Part shown: in pieces, positions 53,865 to 61,576 of the stretch | Numbering within the stretch: position 1 is the stretch's first letter | How the letters are laid out: every line of letters starts with the position of its first letter | Assembly (NCBI RefSeq): GCF_004193175.1 | Contig: NZ_SAUH01000001.1 | Coordinates: 4,559,501 to 4,623,500, forward strand | Direction: 5' to 3' | Length of the DNA stretch: 64,000 bases | DNA from: Streptomyces sp. RFCAC02 | Lineage (GTDB): Bacteria > Actinomycetota > Actinomycetes > Streptomycetales > Streptomycetaceae | Notes under the pieces: generated by a model | The model's database searches: none | The model's input: only the letters and a program-made list of their open reading frames with translations | Told to the model about the DNA's origin: nothing | Program-made: the position numbers and the translations under genes

Positions 53865-54830
53865 ATGTCGACACCGTCATCCGATGCCGCGGCGCCGCAC
53901 GTCGTCCTCGGCTCGGGACCGGCCGGCACCGCGCTGGCGGCTGAACTCGTCGGCCGAGGCCGTGCCGTACGGCTGGTCAACCGGTCCGGCGACGGCCCCG
54001 CGCTGCCCGGCGTCACCCGCCGCGCCGCCGACCTCACCTCGCCCGACGGCGCCCGCGCGGCCGTGGCCGGCGCCGCCGTCGTCTACCACTGCGCCAACGC
54101 GCCCTATCACCTGCAGACCGCCGTCATGCCGGCCGTCCAGCGCGCGCTGCTGCCCGCCGTGGCCGACGCCGGGGCGCGCCTCGTCGTCCTCGACACCCTC
54201 TACCCGTACGGCCCGACCGGGGGCCGCCCGATGACGGAGGACACGCCCTGGCGGGCGACCTCGCGCAAGGGCCGGATGCGCGCCGAGCTGGACGAGGCGT
54301 ACCTCGACGCCCACCGCGCGGGCCGCGTCCGCGTGGTCATGGGCAGGTCCGCCGACTTCGTCGGCCCCGGCGTCATCGGCTCCACGCTCGGCGGGGCCGT
54401 CTTCCCCGGCGCGCTCACGGGCGGCGAGGTCGCCGGCATCGGCGACATCGACCTGCCGCACAGCTACACCGCCATCGGGGACGTGGCCGCCGGGCTCGCC
54501 GTCCTCGGCGAACGCCCCGACGGTGACGGCCGTGTGTGGCACCTGCCGACGGCCCCGGCGCGCACCACGCGGGAGGTCCTCGACATGGTCGGGGAACGCG
54601 TCGGCCGACCGCTGGAACTGGTCGTCCTGGACGAGCCCCGCCCGTTCGGCCCGTTCGACGCGACGTTCATGGCCGAGTACGCCGAGATGTTCTACCAGCA
54701 CACCGAGCCGCAGATCATGGTCTCCGACGCCTTCGAGGAGACCTTCCGCACGGCGCCGACGCCCCTGGCGGACACGCTGGACGCCACCCTCGCGTGGTAC
54801 GGGCAGTGGCTGGCCGCGCAGCACGCCTGA
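53865..54830 (+). CDS. NAD(P)-dependent epimerase/reductase-like protein
   Basis: 321-residue Rossmann protein from ATG 53865 (GAGAGGGG upstream). The dinucleotide motif is VVLGSGPAGTALAAELVGRG, which keeps GxGxxG spacing loosely (GSGPAG). TLYPYGPTGG and the downstream VVMGRSADFVGPGV resemble nucleoside-diphosphate-sugar epimerases, but the full YxxxK pair is not obvious, so activity may differ (NmrA-like sensor or reductase). Divergent from and probably regulated by TetR. 79 bp later is an unrelated-looking gene on the same strand. Confidence 0.87.
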   Translation: MSTPSSDAAAPHVVLGSGPAGTALAAELVGRGRAVRLVNRSGDGPALPGVTRRAADLTSPDGARAAVAGAAVVYHCANAPYHLQTAVMPAVQRALLPAVADAGARLVVLDTLYPYGPTGGRPMTEDTPWRATSRKGRMRAELDEAYLDAHRAGRVRVVMGRSADFVGPGVIGSTLGGAVFPGALTGGEVAGIGDIDLPHSYTAIGDVAAGLAVLGERPDGDGRVWHLPTAPARTTREVLDMVGERVGRPLELVVLDEPRPFGPFDATFMAEYAEMFYQHTEPQIMVSDAFEETFRTAPTPLADTLDATLAWYGQWLAAQHA

Positions 54831-54909
54831 CCGGCCGCTCCCGCTTCACCCGCGCGGATTAGAGTCCGTCCCAGGCAGGCGATCGATGCGGCGGAGGCGG
54901 GAAGTCCTG

Positions 54910-55671
54910 ATGACGCGGACTCTGGGGTTGAACGATGTCGGCGGCCAGCACACGTGGGCCAGGAAGAACGGGCAGCCGGCACCGCCCGACGACGGCCGCG
55001 TGCCCCTGGAGATACGCGTCTCCGACGACCCGCGTCCCGAGGGCGGCCCGGCCTACCGGACCGTGGCGTTCCCCGAGCGGCGGCTGCCGCCCGGCGGCGT
55101 CAAGGAGTACCGCGCCGGCCGCAAGCAGGGCGTCCGCACCTTCGTCCTGTGGGCCGATCCGCACCGCACGCGGGTGTTCGCCCACGTCGTGACCACGTCG
55201 GCGACCAAGGGCGGCCCCGCGACGTACGAGGTGCTGGGCGAGGCCGACGAGCACCTGGCGCGCATCGAGCGTGAACCGGCCATGCGGGGTGGCGGGATCC
55301 GCACCCGCTGGACCGTCCGGCCCGCCGGGTGGCCGCCGGTCTCCGGGCTCAAGGGCCGGGCCTTCTGGTGGGTCGTGTGGTGGCTGATCTCCCCGATCCA
55401 GCTCGTCATCGCGGTCGGCAGCGTGGTCGCCGGCAGCGGGGACGTCGCGCGGATGCCGCGCCGTACACGGTGGCGCGCCGGGGAGCGGGTCGTGCTCGAC
55501 TACCGCAGCGGAGTGGGCGACGGTTTCCTGCTGGAGGTCGCGGAGGGGTGGGACGACCGCGTGACCGCGTCGCTCCTCGCGCTGCTCGACAGCCACGAGG
55601 GCTGGATGGGGAACGCGTGGGACGACTACAACGGCAAGGCACCCGAACGGCGCGGATTCCAGCCCCAGTAG
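54910..55671 (+). CDS. Hypothetical protein with central hydrophobic segment
   Basis: 253 residues from ATG 54910, with GGGAAG upstream. The N-terminal 140 residues are polar and strand-rich (FVLWADPHRTRVFAHVVTTS), then a Trp-rich hydrophobic stretch (RAFWWVVWWLISPIQLVIAV), then a second polar domain ending DYNGKAPERRGFQPQ. Not recognised; may be a membrane-attached protein of the same type as LURP-one/phospholipid scramblase-like sensors, but I cannot confirm this. Followed 64 bp on by a VOC protein. Confidence 0.65.
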   Translation: MTRTLGLNDVGGQHTWARKNGQPAPPDDGRVPLEIRVSDDPRPEGGPAYRTVAFPERRLPPGGVKEYRAGRKQGVRTFVLWADPHRTRVFAHVVTTSATKGGPATYEVLGEADEHLARIEREPAMRGGGIRTRWTVRPAGWPPVSGLKGRAFWWVVWWLISPIQLVIAVGSVVAGSGDVARMPRRTRWRAGERVVLDYRSGVGDGFLLEVAEGWDDRVTASLLALLDSHEGWMGNAWDDYNGKAPERRGFQPQ

Positions 55672-55735
55672 GAGGGAGCCGTGGAAAAGTGATGCCGACC
55701 ACGCACCGGCCGGCAGCGCGCCCAGGAGGACCAGC

Positions 55736-56176
55736 ATGGCGGTCCAGCGGATGGACAACGTCCTCATCGTCGTCTCCGACCTCGACGCGGCCGTCGCGTT
55801 CTTCGTCGAACTCGGCCTGGAACCGGAGGGGAGGACGCCGGTGGAGGGGCGGTGGGCCGAGCGGGTCATCGGGATCGACGGCGCCCGGCAGGAGATCGCG
55901 ATGCTGCGGACCCCGGACGGCCATGGCCGGATCGAGCTGGCGCGCTTCCACACCCCGGAGGCGGTCGCCGCCCGGCCGGCGGACGCGCCGGTGAACACGC
56001 TGGGCCTGCGCCGCGTCATGTTCGCCGTGGACGACATCGAGGACACCGTCGCCCGCCTGCGCGCCCACGGTGCCGAACTCGTGGGCGAGGTGGTGCGCTA
56101 CGAGGACAGCTATCTGCTCTGTTATCTGCGCGGCCCCGAGGGCGTCCTCGTCGGCCTGGCCGAGCCGCTCGGCTGA
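55736..56176 (+). CDS. Glyoxalase/VOC family protein
   Basis: 146 residues from ATG 55736 (AGGAGG about ten bases upstream). Two beta-alpha-beta-beta-beta modules of the vicinal oxygen chelate fold: MDNVLIVVSDLDAAVAFFVE and RRVMFAVDDIEDTVARLRAH. A metal Glu is probable in the final strand (YLRGPEGVLVGLAEPL). Such proteins act as bleomycin-resistance-like binders, isomerases or dioxygenases. The substrate is unknown. Confidence 0.85.
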   Translation: MAVQRMDNVLIVVSDLDAAVAFFVELGLEPEGRTPVEGRWAERVIGIDGARQEIAMLRTPDGHGRIELARFHTPEAVAARPADAPVNTLGLRRVMFAVDDIEDTVARLRAHGAELVGEVVRYEDSYLLCYLRGPEGVLVGLAEPLG

Positions 56177-56220
56177 CGGCCGCCCCGGCCCGGTGCGCGG
56201 CACGGGACACCCCCACCGCC

Positions 56221-56241
56221 TATTATCGAACACGTGTCCGA
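56221..56241 (+). promoter_or_regulatory. -10 hexamer and SOS-box-like site at a leaderless start
   Basis: TATTAT at 56221-56226 is a strong -10 element that would start transcription about eight bases on, at the GTG codon 56234. TCGAAC-ACGT-GTCCGA at 56226-56241 matches the actinobacterial LexA box (TCGAAC-N4-GTTCGA) at 11 of 12 defined bases. If bound by LexA it would block this promoter (inference). Confidence 0.55.
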
Positions 56242-56566
56242 AATGCCGCCCGATCTGCCGCGCCTCCGGGTCCTGGCGACCTGGCTGGAACTGAACCTCG
56301 ACCGGGTCAGGGAGGCCATCGAGGCCGCCGAGCGCCGCGCGGCCGAGGAGGCGGACCGGCCGCACTGGTGGCTCCAGTGGATGCGGGTGCCGGCGGGCCG
56401 GCCGGCGCGGGCCGTACTGCACCGGCGCGGCTGCTGGTGCCCCGGTGAGCCCGACCTGCGGGCGGCGGACGTACGGCGGGCGGCGGCGTCGCACCCCGGG
56501 CTGATCGAGGGGTGCCCGGCCTGCCGGGCACAGGTCCCGGACGACGTCGGCCCCGGCACCGCCTGA
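56234..56566 (+). CDS. DUF6233-like hypothetical protein
   Basis: 110 residues from GTG 56234. Begins with the family pattern PPDLPRLRVLATWLELNLDR, has a charged helix (EAIEAAERRAAEEADRP), then an aromatic WWLQWMRV, GCWCPGE and EGCPACRAQ, which give four cysteines that may bind zinc. I know the family only as a Streptomyces protein of unknown function. The start appears leaderless, and the promoter carries a LexA-like box. A perfect hairpin covers the stop codon. Confidence 0.8.
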   Translation: MSEMPPDLPRLRVLATWLELNLDRVREAIEAAERRAAEEADRPHWWLQWMRVPAGRPARAVLHRRGCWCPGEPDLRAADVRRAAASHPGLIEGCPACRAQVPDDVGPGTA

Positions 56567-56580
56567 GCGGTGCCGGGGCC
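56549..56580 (+). terminator. Perfect stem-loop spanning the stop codon
   Basis: GGCCCCGGCACCGC (56549-56562) pairs fully with GCGGTGCCGGGGCC (56567-56580) around a CTGA loop containing the TGA stop of the DUF6233-like gene. A very stable terminator. Confidence 0.8.
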
Positions 56581-56733
56581 GGGGCGCGTACCGCCGGCGG
56601 GGAGGACCCGCCTCCGGCGGCCCCGCCCGGGGTCCCTGGGGGGTGTTCTCCGGTTACCCCCGTATGCCGTTCCCCAACATTTTTCTTCCGGCAATCCCTC
56701 GAACGAGGGAAACCGCGACCCGTCCGGCGTAGG

Positions 56734-57811
56734 TCAGGGCAGCCGGACGAGGGCCTGGACGGGCGTGTGGTCGGACGGCCAGCGGCCGTCGCGTGCGCGG
56801 TAGGTGTTGATCGCGGCGCGCAGGACCTCCACGTTCGGGCGGGCGAGGATCCAGTCGATGCGGTCGCCGCCGGCGACGGGTTCGCCGTAGCCGGGGAACG
56901 TGCCCCACGCCTCGGTCACCCGGCGGCCGGTGTTCCAGGTGTCCACGAGGCCGCCGTCCGTCACCAGGATGCCGTAGGACGCCGAGGACTCGGCGGGTGT
57001 GTTGAAGTCACCGGTCAGCAGTACCGGCAGGTCCGCGTCGAAGGCGGCGATCCGGTCGCGCACCAGGGCGGCGGAGCGCTGCCTCGCGTTCTCCGACTGG
57101 TGGTCGAAGTGCGTGTTGACGTGCACGAACTCCTTGCCGGTACGGCGGTCGGCGAAGCGCACCCATGTCACCATGCGGACGACGTTGTTCCCCCAGGAGG
57201 CGGAACCGATCACGTTCGGGGTGTCCGAGAGCCAGAAGTGGTCGAAGTCGAGCGGTTCGAGGCGGCGGGTGTCGTAGTGCACGGACATGAACTCGCCCCG
57301 GCCGCCGCCCTCCCTGCCGAGGCCGATCCAGTCCATGCCGTCCCCCAGGTCGGCGGCGATCTGCCCGACCTGGTGGTACAGGGCCTCCTGCACGCCCAGC
57401 ACCGTCGGCCGTTCCCGGTCGAGGAGCGCGGCCAGGGTCTGTCCGGTGGGTCTTGTCGCGGCTCGCGGCGTCGGATGCGGTGCATCGCAAGGCGCCGGAT
57501 CGCAGCTCATACCCGACCGTATTCGCGCGATACGGCAACGCAGCGAGGTGCCGTAGCCGGCGTCGCGAGACAGGCAAGATCCGCCGGACAGACCCTGGCA
57601 CGGGCCGCCGGTCGGTCCAGGCGTCGTCGGTGCCGGGAGCGGCGTTCGCGTCGTAGCGGATGTTGAAGGACATGATGTGCAGCCGGTCGCCGGTGGCCTC
57701 ACCGATGACCGGGCGCGGCCGGCCGGTGGCGCGTGCGGTGCCGGCGGTCGCCGCCAGCAGTCCCGCGGCGGCGCCCGTGGCACCCAGTACGCCTCGCCGT
57801 GTCACGGCCAT
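56734..57811 (-). pseudogene. Endonuclease/exonuclease/phosphatase family protein, split by a MITE
   Basis: ATG 57811 starts a twin-arginine-type signal (MAVTRRGVLGATGAAAGLLA) and the first family strand (DRLHIMSFNIRYDANAAPGT). At about 57598 the frame runs into a 165-bp insertion. The rest of the domain, from AALLDRERPTVLGVQEALYH through VLLTGDFNTPAESS, GDRIDWILARPNVEV and SDHTPVQALV to the stop at 56734, is in another frame. Those motifs are the catalytic GDFN/SDHxP signature of secreted EEP hydrolases. Removing the element plus one CA copy restores the frame, so this is a once-intact, secreted metal-dependent phosphohydrolase. Confidence 0.85.
57434..57598. mobile_element. MITE with IS-type inverted ends
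   Basis: About 165 bp with long imperfect terminal inverted repeats. The left end reads AGGGTCTGTCCGGTGGGTCT; the right end, on the opposite strand, reads AGGGTCTGTCCGGCGGATCT, each followed by TTG. No transposase is present. Taking the element as 57435-57598, a CA dinucleotide flanks both sides (57433-57434 and 57599-57600) as a possible target duplication. The ends look like those of IS5-type elements common in Streptomyces (from memory). The interior is unremarkable, with a few Taq-like GATCGC/CGATAC bits. It disrupts the EEP phosphohydrolase gene. Confidence 0.85.
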
Positions 57812-58119
57812 GTGAATCCTCCTCGCCTTTCGCCGCCCGGCGCACCGCGCGCCGGGCGGGAGGAACACTGCCCGAGCCCGGGAATGCCGTCCAGGAGCGT
57901 GTGTTGAAGTTACGCGGCCGGCCGCCAAGTTTTCACATTTCCCTTTCGTCGGGTCAACTGCCGTTATGGGAAAGGTCATTGGGTGATTCCGGCGCTGGGG
58001 GCGTGAACAGCCCTCTTGCGCGTCGCGGGCCGTCGGCCGTACATCTCGTACCGTGCCCGGCCGCGCATTCCGGGCGCGTTCCCCCACCCATTCCACCCGT
58101 CCGCCGAGGGGGTCACTCC
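57812..58119. other. 308-bp divergent gap
   Basis: Lies between the MITE-split EEP gene and the amidase at 58120. A less GC-rich patch at about 57925-57985 (AAGTTTTCACATTTCCCTTT) is likely promoter DNA. No ORF, RNA or repeat recognised. Confidence 0.4.
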
Positions 58120-59208
58120 ATGGCCACTCCGCTTTCCGCCGACGCGATCCTGAAGGCGCTCAAGGACGAGGGAGTGAAAGTCGTCGAACACAAGAACTGG
58201 CGCACGCACAACCGCAATGGCGCCGGCGCATGGGGGCCGGTCCACGGGGTGATGGTCCACCACACCGTCACCACCGGCACCGACGCCTCCGTCGACCTGT
58301 GCTACGACGGACGCTCCGACCTCCCCGGACCGCTGTGCCACGGCGTGATCGCCAAGGACGGCACGCTGTACCTCGTCGGCCACGGCCGCGCCAACCACGC
58401 GGGCGCCGGCGACGGGGACGTCCTCGACGCCGTCATCGCCGAGGCGTCCCTGCCCGCCGACAACGAGGCCGACACCGACGGCAACACCCACTTCTACGGC
58501 TGGGAGTGCGTCAACCTCGGCGACAACAAGGACCCGTGGCCGGCCGAGCAGGTCGAGGCCATCGTGCGCGCGTCCGCCGCCGTCTGCCGCGCGCACGGCT
58601 GGGGCAAGGACGGCGACACCTCCGTCATCGGCCACCTGGAGTGGCAGCCGGGCAAGATCGACCCGCGCGGCCCCGGCATCACCATGAAGGACGTCCGCGC
58701 GCGCGTGGCCGAACGCCTCCGGCACGACGCGGACTGGACCCCCGGCAGCGGGCCGGGCGAGGAGGACGAGATGCCCGAGTGGACGGTCTACGGCACCACC
58801 GACTACGTCCGGACCGCCGAGCCGGACACCTGGACCACCCTCAAGTTCAACCGGCGGCACGACGGCAGCGGCTGGGTCGACAAGGAGGCCGAACCGTCGA
58901 TCCTGTTCGGCCCCTGCCACTACACGGCGTCGGTCGGGGTGCGGGTGCGGGGCCTGGTGGCGGGTGAGGAGTTCCAGATCCGGCTGGCCGAGTACCGGGA
59001 GGCGGCCGACGGATCGTTCGAACGCACCGGGACCATGCCGATCACCTCACCCGTCCACGACGGCGGCGACGGCCACTTCACGTACACCTGGACGGGCTTC
59101 ATCTCCGCCACCGACAAGGGACGCATCCGCGTCGAGGTGAAGACCGTCGGCGACACCCCGGTCGAGATCGACTGGGCGCGCGCCGAGTCGCTGTACTGGC
59201 CCGCCTGA
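58120..59208 (+). CDS. N-acetylmuramoyl-L-alanine amidase with C-terminal accessory domain
   Basis: 362 residues from ATG 58120, GAGGGGG upstream. The amidase_2/PGRP domain spans ~1-205: zinc ligands in VMVHHTVTTGTDA, LPGPLCHGVIAKDGTLY, FYGWECVNLGDN and SVIGHLEWQPGKIDPRGP. An extra C-terminal beta-rich domain (EWTVYGTTDYVRTAEPDTWT) may bind the cell wall. There is no signal peptide, as in phage endolysins and some streptomycete enzymes. It cleaves the bond between MurNAc and L-alanine in peptidoglycan. A small ECF sigma operon follows. Confidence 0.9.
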   Translation: MATPLSADAILKALKDEGVKVVEHKNWRTHNRNGAGAWGPVHGVMVHHTVTTGTDASVDLCYDGRSDLPGPLCHGVIAKDGTLYLVGHGRANHAGAGDGDVLDAVIAEASLPADNEADTDGNTHFYGWECVNLGDNKDPWPAEQVEAIVRASAAVCRAHGWGKDGDTSVIGHLEWQPGKIDPRGPGITMKDVRARVAERLRHDADWTPGSGPGEEDEMPEWTVYGTTDYVRTAEPDTWTTLKFNRRHDGSGWVDKEAEPSILFGPCHYTASVGVRVRGLVAGEEFQIRLAEYREAADGSFERTGTMPITSPVHDGGDGHFTYTWTGFISATDKGRIRVEVKTVGDTPVEIDWARAESLYWPA

Positions 59209-59225
59209 CGGCCCGCCGTAACGTT

Positions 59226-59274
59226 CTCCCGTCCTCCCGCCAAGTAGAGGCAGAAAGCAGGACGAGGACGGGAG
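59226..59274 (+). promoter_or_regulatory. Hairpin that can sequester the sigma factor's ribosome site
   Basis: CTCCCGTCCTC (59226-59236) pairs perfectly with GAGGACGGGAG (59264-59274). The right arm contains the GGGAG ribosome site for the GTG start at 59284. A TAACGTT just upstream (59218) and AAGTAG at 59242 could form a promoter with it. Suggests translational or temperature control, but untested. Confidence 0.5.
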
Positions 59275-59283
59275 CACCCCCTT

Positions 59284-59880
59284 GTGAAGATCCCCGTACG
59301 AGGCCGCGGCGGCCCGGCCGCCGTGGCGCGGGACCCGGCGTTGTTCGAGGAGTTCTACCGGCGGCACATCGACGCCGTGACACGGTTCCTCGCCCGGCGC
59401 GTGGACGACCCGCACACCGTCGCGGACCTGACGGCCGAGGTCTTCCTCGCGGCCATCGACTCCGCGCACACCTACGACGCGGCCCGCGGCAGCGAGATCG
59501 CCTGGCTGTACGGCATCGCCCGCAACACCGTCGCCGCCGAACGCCGCCGCGCCGCCCGCGCGACCGCCGCCGCCACCCGGATCGCCGGCCGCCGCCTGCT
59601 CGCCGCCGACGACATCGCGCGCCTGGAGGAACGGCTCGCCGCCGAGGAGGCCGGCCGCCGCGCCCTGCGCGCCCTCGCGACGCTCCCCGACGGCGAACGC
59701 GCCGTCCTGGAACTCATCGCGGTCGACCAGCTCACCGTCACCGAGGCCGCGCGGGCACTCGGCATCCGGCCGGTCACCGCACGCGTGCGGCTGCACCGCG
59801 CCCGCAAGTCCCTGGCCGAGGCGGCCGCACCGCCCGCCGAACCCACCACCCTTCCCGTCACCGCAGGGAGTTCAGCGTGA
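59284..59880 (+). CDS. ECF-type RNA polymerase sigma factor
   Basis: 198-residue group 4 sigma factor from GTG 59284. Region 2 reads DPALFEEFYRRHIDAVTRFL and DLTAEVFLAAIDSAHTYDAA with IAWLYGIARNTVAAERRR; region 4 is LATLPDGERAVLELIAVDQL with TVTEAARALGIRPVTARVRL. It steers RNA polymerase to a small regulon. It overlaps the next gene (GTGA), a membrane-linked protein that probably responds to or restrains it. The RBS lies inside a hairpin. Confidence 0.93.
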   Translation: MKIPVRGRGGPAAVARDPALFEEFYRRHIDAVTRFLARRVDDPHTVADLTAEVFLAAIDSAHTYDAARGSEIAWLYGIARNTVAAERRRAARATAAATRIAGRRLLAADDIARLEERLAAEEAGRRALRALATLPDGERAVLELIAVDQLTVTEAARALGIRPVTARVRLHRARKSLAEAAAPPAEPTTLPVTAGSSA

Positions 59881-60503
59881 CCACGACCTTCGAGGACCGC
59901 CTCCTGGACGAGCTGAAGAACGAGGTCCGCATCGCCGCCGCCGCCGACCCCGCGCCGGCCGGCCGCCGCGCCAGGACACCGCTGCGCGTCGCCGCCGGCC
60001 TGACCGCGGCGGCGGCCGTCGCGGGCGGCTACATCCTCCTGCCGGGCGGCGGCGCCACCCCGGCGTACGCCATCGAGGAGAACCCCGACGGCTCCGTGAC
60101 CCTCACCATGTCCGACGCGGAGCCCACGTTCGACCGGGACGCCCAGCGCGCGTTCGCCGAGGACCTGGAGGCGCACGGGGTGCGCGTCCTGATCGACCCC
60201 GCGTCCGAGGGACAGGTGTGCACCTGGCCCGATGCCGTGTTCGCCCCGGGAACGCTGAACTCAGTCGGCGCGGTGGACCTGCGGGCGATGGACCTGGACG
60301 CGGATGAGGAGGGGAGGCCGCGGCCCGTGCGGCACGGGGAAGACGCCGAGCAGTCGGAACCGTACATCTCGCTCCGGGCCGGTGACACGGTGGTCATCGC
60401 CAACTACAGCGATCTCGACCTGGTCGACTACCGGTTCTTCGCCGGGGATCCGGGCGACTGCGCGCCGGTCGACATCGCCCGGTTCGCGAGGCCGGCGGAA
60501 TGA
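59877..60503 (+). CDS. Membrane-anchored sigma-associated protein (anti-sigma-like)
   Basis: 208 residues, coupled to the sigma gene by GTGA. A short cytoplasmic N-terminus (MTTTFEDRLLDELKNEVRIA) is followed by one transmembrane helix (VAAGLTAAAAVAGGYILLPG) and an external domain (SLRAGDTVVIANYSDLDLVD). No zinc anti-sigma (ZAS) HxxxCxxC motif is seen, so it would be a non-canonical anti-sigma or simply an effector carried in the same operon. Regulated together with the sigma factor. Confidence 0.75.
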   Translation: MTTTFEDRLLDELKNEVRIAAAADPAPAGRRARTPLRVAAGLTAAAAVAGGYILLPGGGATPAYAIEENPDGSVTLTMSDAEPTFDRDAQRAFAEDLEAHGVRVLIDPASEGQVCTWPDAVFAPGTLNSVGAVDLRAMDLDADEEGRPRPVRHGEDAEQSEPYISLRAGDTVVIANYSDLDLVDYRFFAGDPGDCAPVDIARFARPAE

Positions 60504-60510
60504 ACCCGCC

Positions 60511-60564
60511 CCGCGTCCCGCCCGTCCCGTGCGTCTCCCGCGTAACGGCCCGGGCGGGACGCGG
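60511..60564 (+). terminator. 14-bp stem after the sigma operon
   Basis: CCGCGTCCCGCCCG (60511-60524) pairs with CGGGCGGGACGCGG (60551-60564), with a 26-base loop, starting 8 bp past the stop. Confidence 0.6.
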
Positions 60565-60583
60565 GCACCGCTACCGTTTCCGC

Positions 60584-60760
60584 ATGCAGTACGAAGCACG
60601 CCACAGCGCCGACCGAGGCTGGTACGTCGTGTCCGACGAGGGACACCTCGCCCACGTCCCCGACCCCGACACCCGGGAACTGCGGGCCGCCATCTTCGAA
60701 CGCGAGGCCGACGCCCAGCGCTGCGCCGAGGAACTCAGCCGCCTCGGCACCCTGAGCTGA
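60584..60760 (+). CDS. Small hypothetical protein (58 aa)
   Basis: ATG 60584. MQYEARHSADRGWYVVSDEG then HLAHVPDPDTRELRAAIFER suggests a small alpha/beta protein of about 58 residues, ending at the stop near 60760. The pattern of two strands with WYVVSDEG then a helix is seen in small streptomycete proteins of unknown role. Convergent with the amidase gene that ends one base later. Confidence 0.6.
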   Translation: MQYEARHSADRGWYVVSDEGHLAHVPDPDTRELRAAIFEREADAQRCAEELSRLGTLS

Positions 60761-61504
60761 TCACGCCTCCGCGTCCGCCCCCGCCCCCGAACCCGCGCCC
60801 GCCGCCGCGCGCACCAGCTCCATGTAGCGGTCCCAGTCCCAGTGCGGCCCGGGGCAGATCCGCACCACGTCCGGCACCTCGTTGTGCCCGACGATGTGCT
60901 GCCGGTCCACCGGTATGCCGTACCGGCCGCATATCCCGGCGACCAGGCGCGCCGACGACTCGTACAGCGTGTCCGTGAGGTACGACGGGTCGTCCGCCCA
61001 GCCCTCGTGCTCGATGCCGACGCTGCGCTCGTTGAACGCGCGGTTGCCCGCCTGGTAGGCGACGTCCAGCTCCCGCACCATCTGCGCCACGTGCCCGTCC
61101 TCCGACCGCACCACGTAGTGGGCGGCCGCCTCGTGCGAAGGGTCCTGGAAGACGCGCAGCGTGACGTCGTACGTGGCCTCCGGCATGTGGATCACGACAC
61201 GGTCCACCGGGTAGTCGCGCGGCCGGTTCGCCCGCCGGTAGTTGGCCGCCGACGCCGGCACCCACTCGGCGCCCGGGTGGTCGACCTCGCCCTCCGTGCG
61301 CGCGACGTCCTGCGCGCCGTACCGCCACCACAGGCGTTCCAGCGGGCCACGGGCCAGCACGCCGCCGACGCCGAGCGTCACGGCGGCGCCGCCCGCGACG
61401 AGCAGCCGTCTGCGCCCCGGCGAACCGCGGCCGGAGCCGTCCGGGCCGCCCGCGCCGGACCGCTCGCCTGCCGCCTCCCCATCCGTGATCATGCGCTCAC
61501 CCAC
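60761..61504 (-). CDS. Secreted N-acetylmuramoyl-L-alanine amidase (Tat signal)
   Basis: 247 residues. GTG 61504 is chosen because GGAGG lies five bases upstream; ATG 61492 is an alternative. A Tat-type signal (GSPGRRRLLVAGGAAVTLGV) is followed by amidase_2 motifs: RVVIHMPEATYDVTL, HYVVRSEDGHVAQMVREL, FNERSVGIEHEGW and IVGHNEVPDVVRICPGPHWD. It would cut the peptidoglycan amide bond outside the cell. Its C-terminus is Ala/Gly-rich. Divergent from the cysteine desulfurase. Confidence 0.92.
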   Translation of the reverse strand: MGERMITDGEAAGERSGAGGPDGSGRGSPGRRRLLVAGGAAVTLGVGGVLARGPLERLWWRYGAQDVARTEGEVDHPGAEWVPASAANYRRANRPRDYPVDRVVIHMPEATYDVTLRVFQDPSHEAAAHYVVRSEDGHVAQMVRELDVAYQAGNRAFNERSVGIEHEGWADDPSYLTDTLYESSARLVAGICGRYGIPVDRQHIVGHNEVPDVVRICPGPHWDWDRYMELVRAAAGAGSGAGADAEA

Positions 61505-61576
61505 CGCTTCCTCCCGCTCCGCCCAACGTCCGCGCGGCACCACCGGTTCCCGGCAGGCTCGTAGAATCTGGTCACC

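Noticed and set aside
57434-57598. A conserved RNA or riboswitch in the EEP gene
   Set aside because: Inverted ends and frame restoration on removal fit a MITE better.
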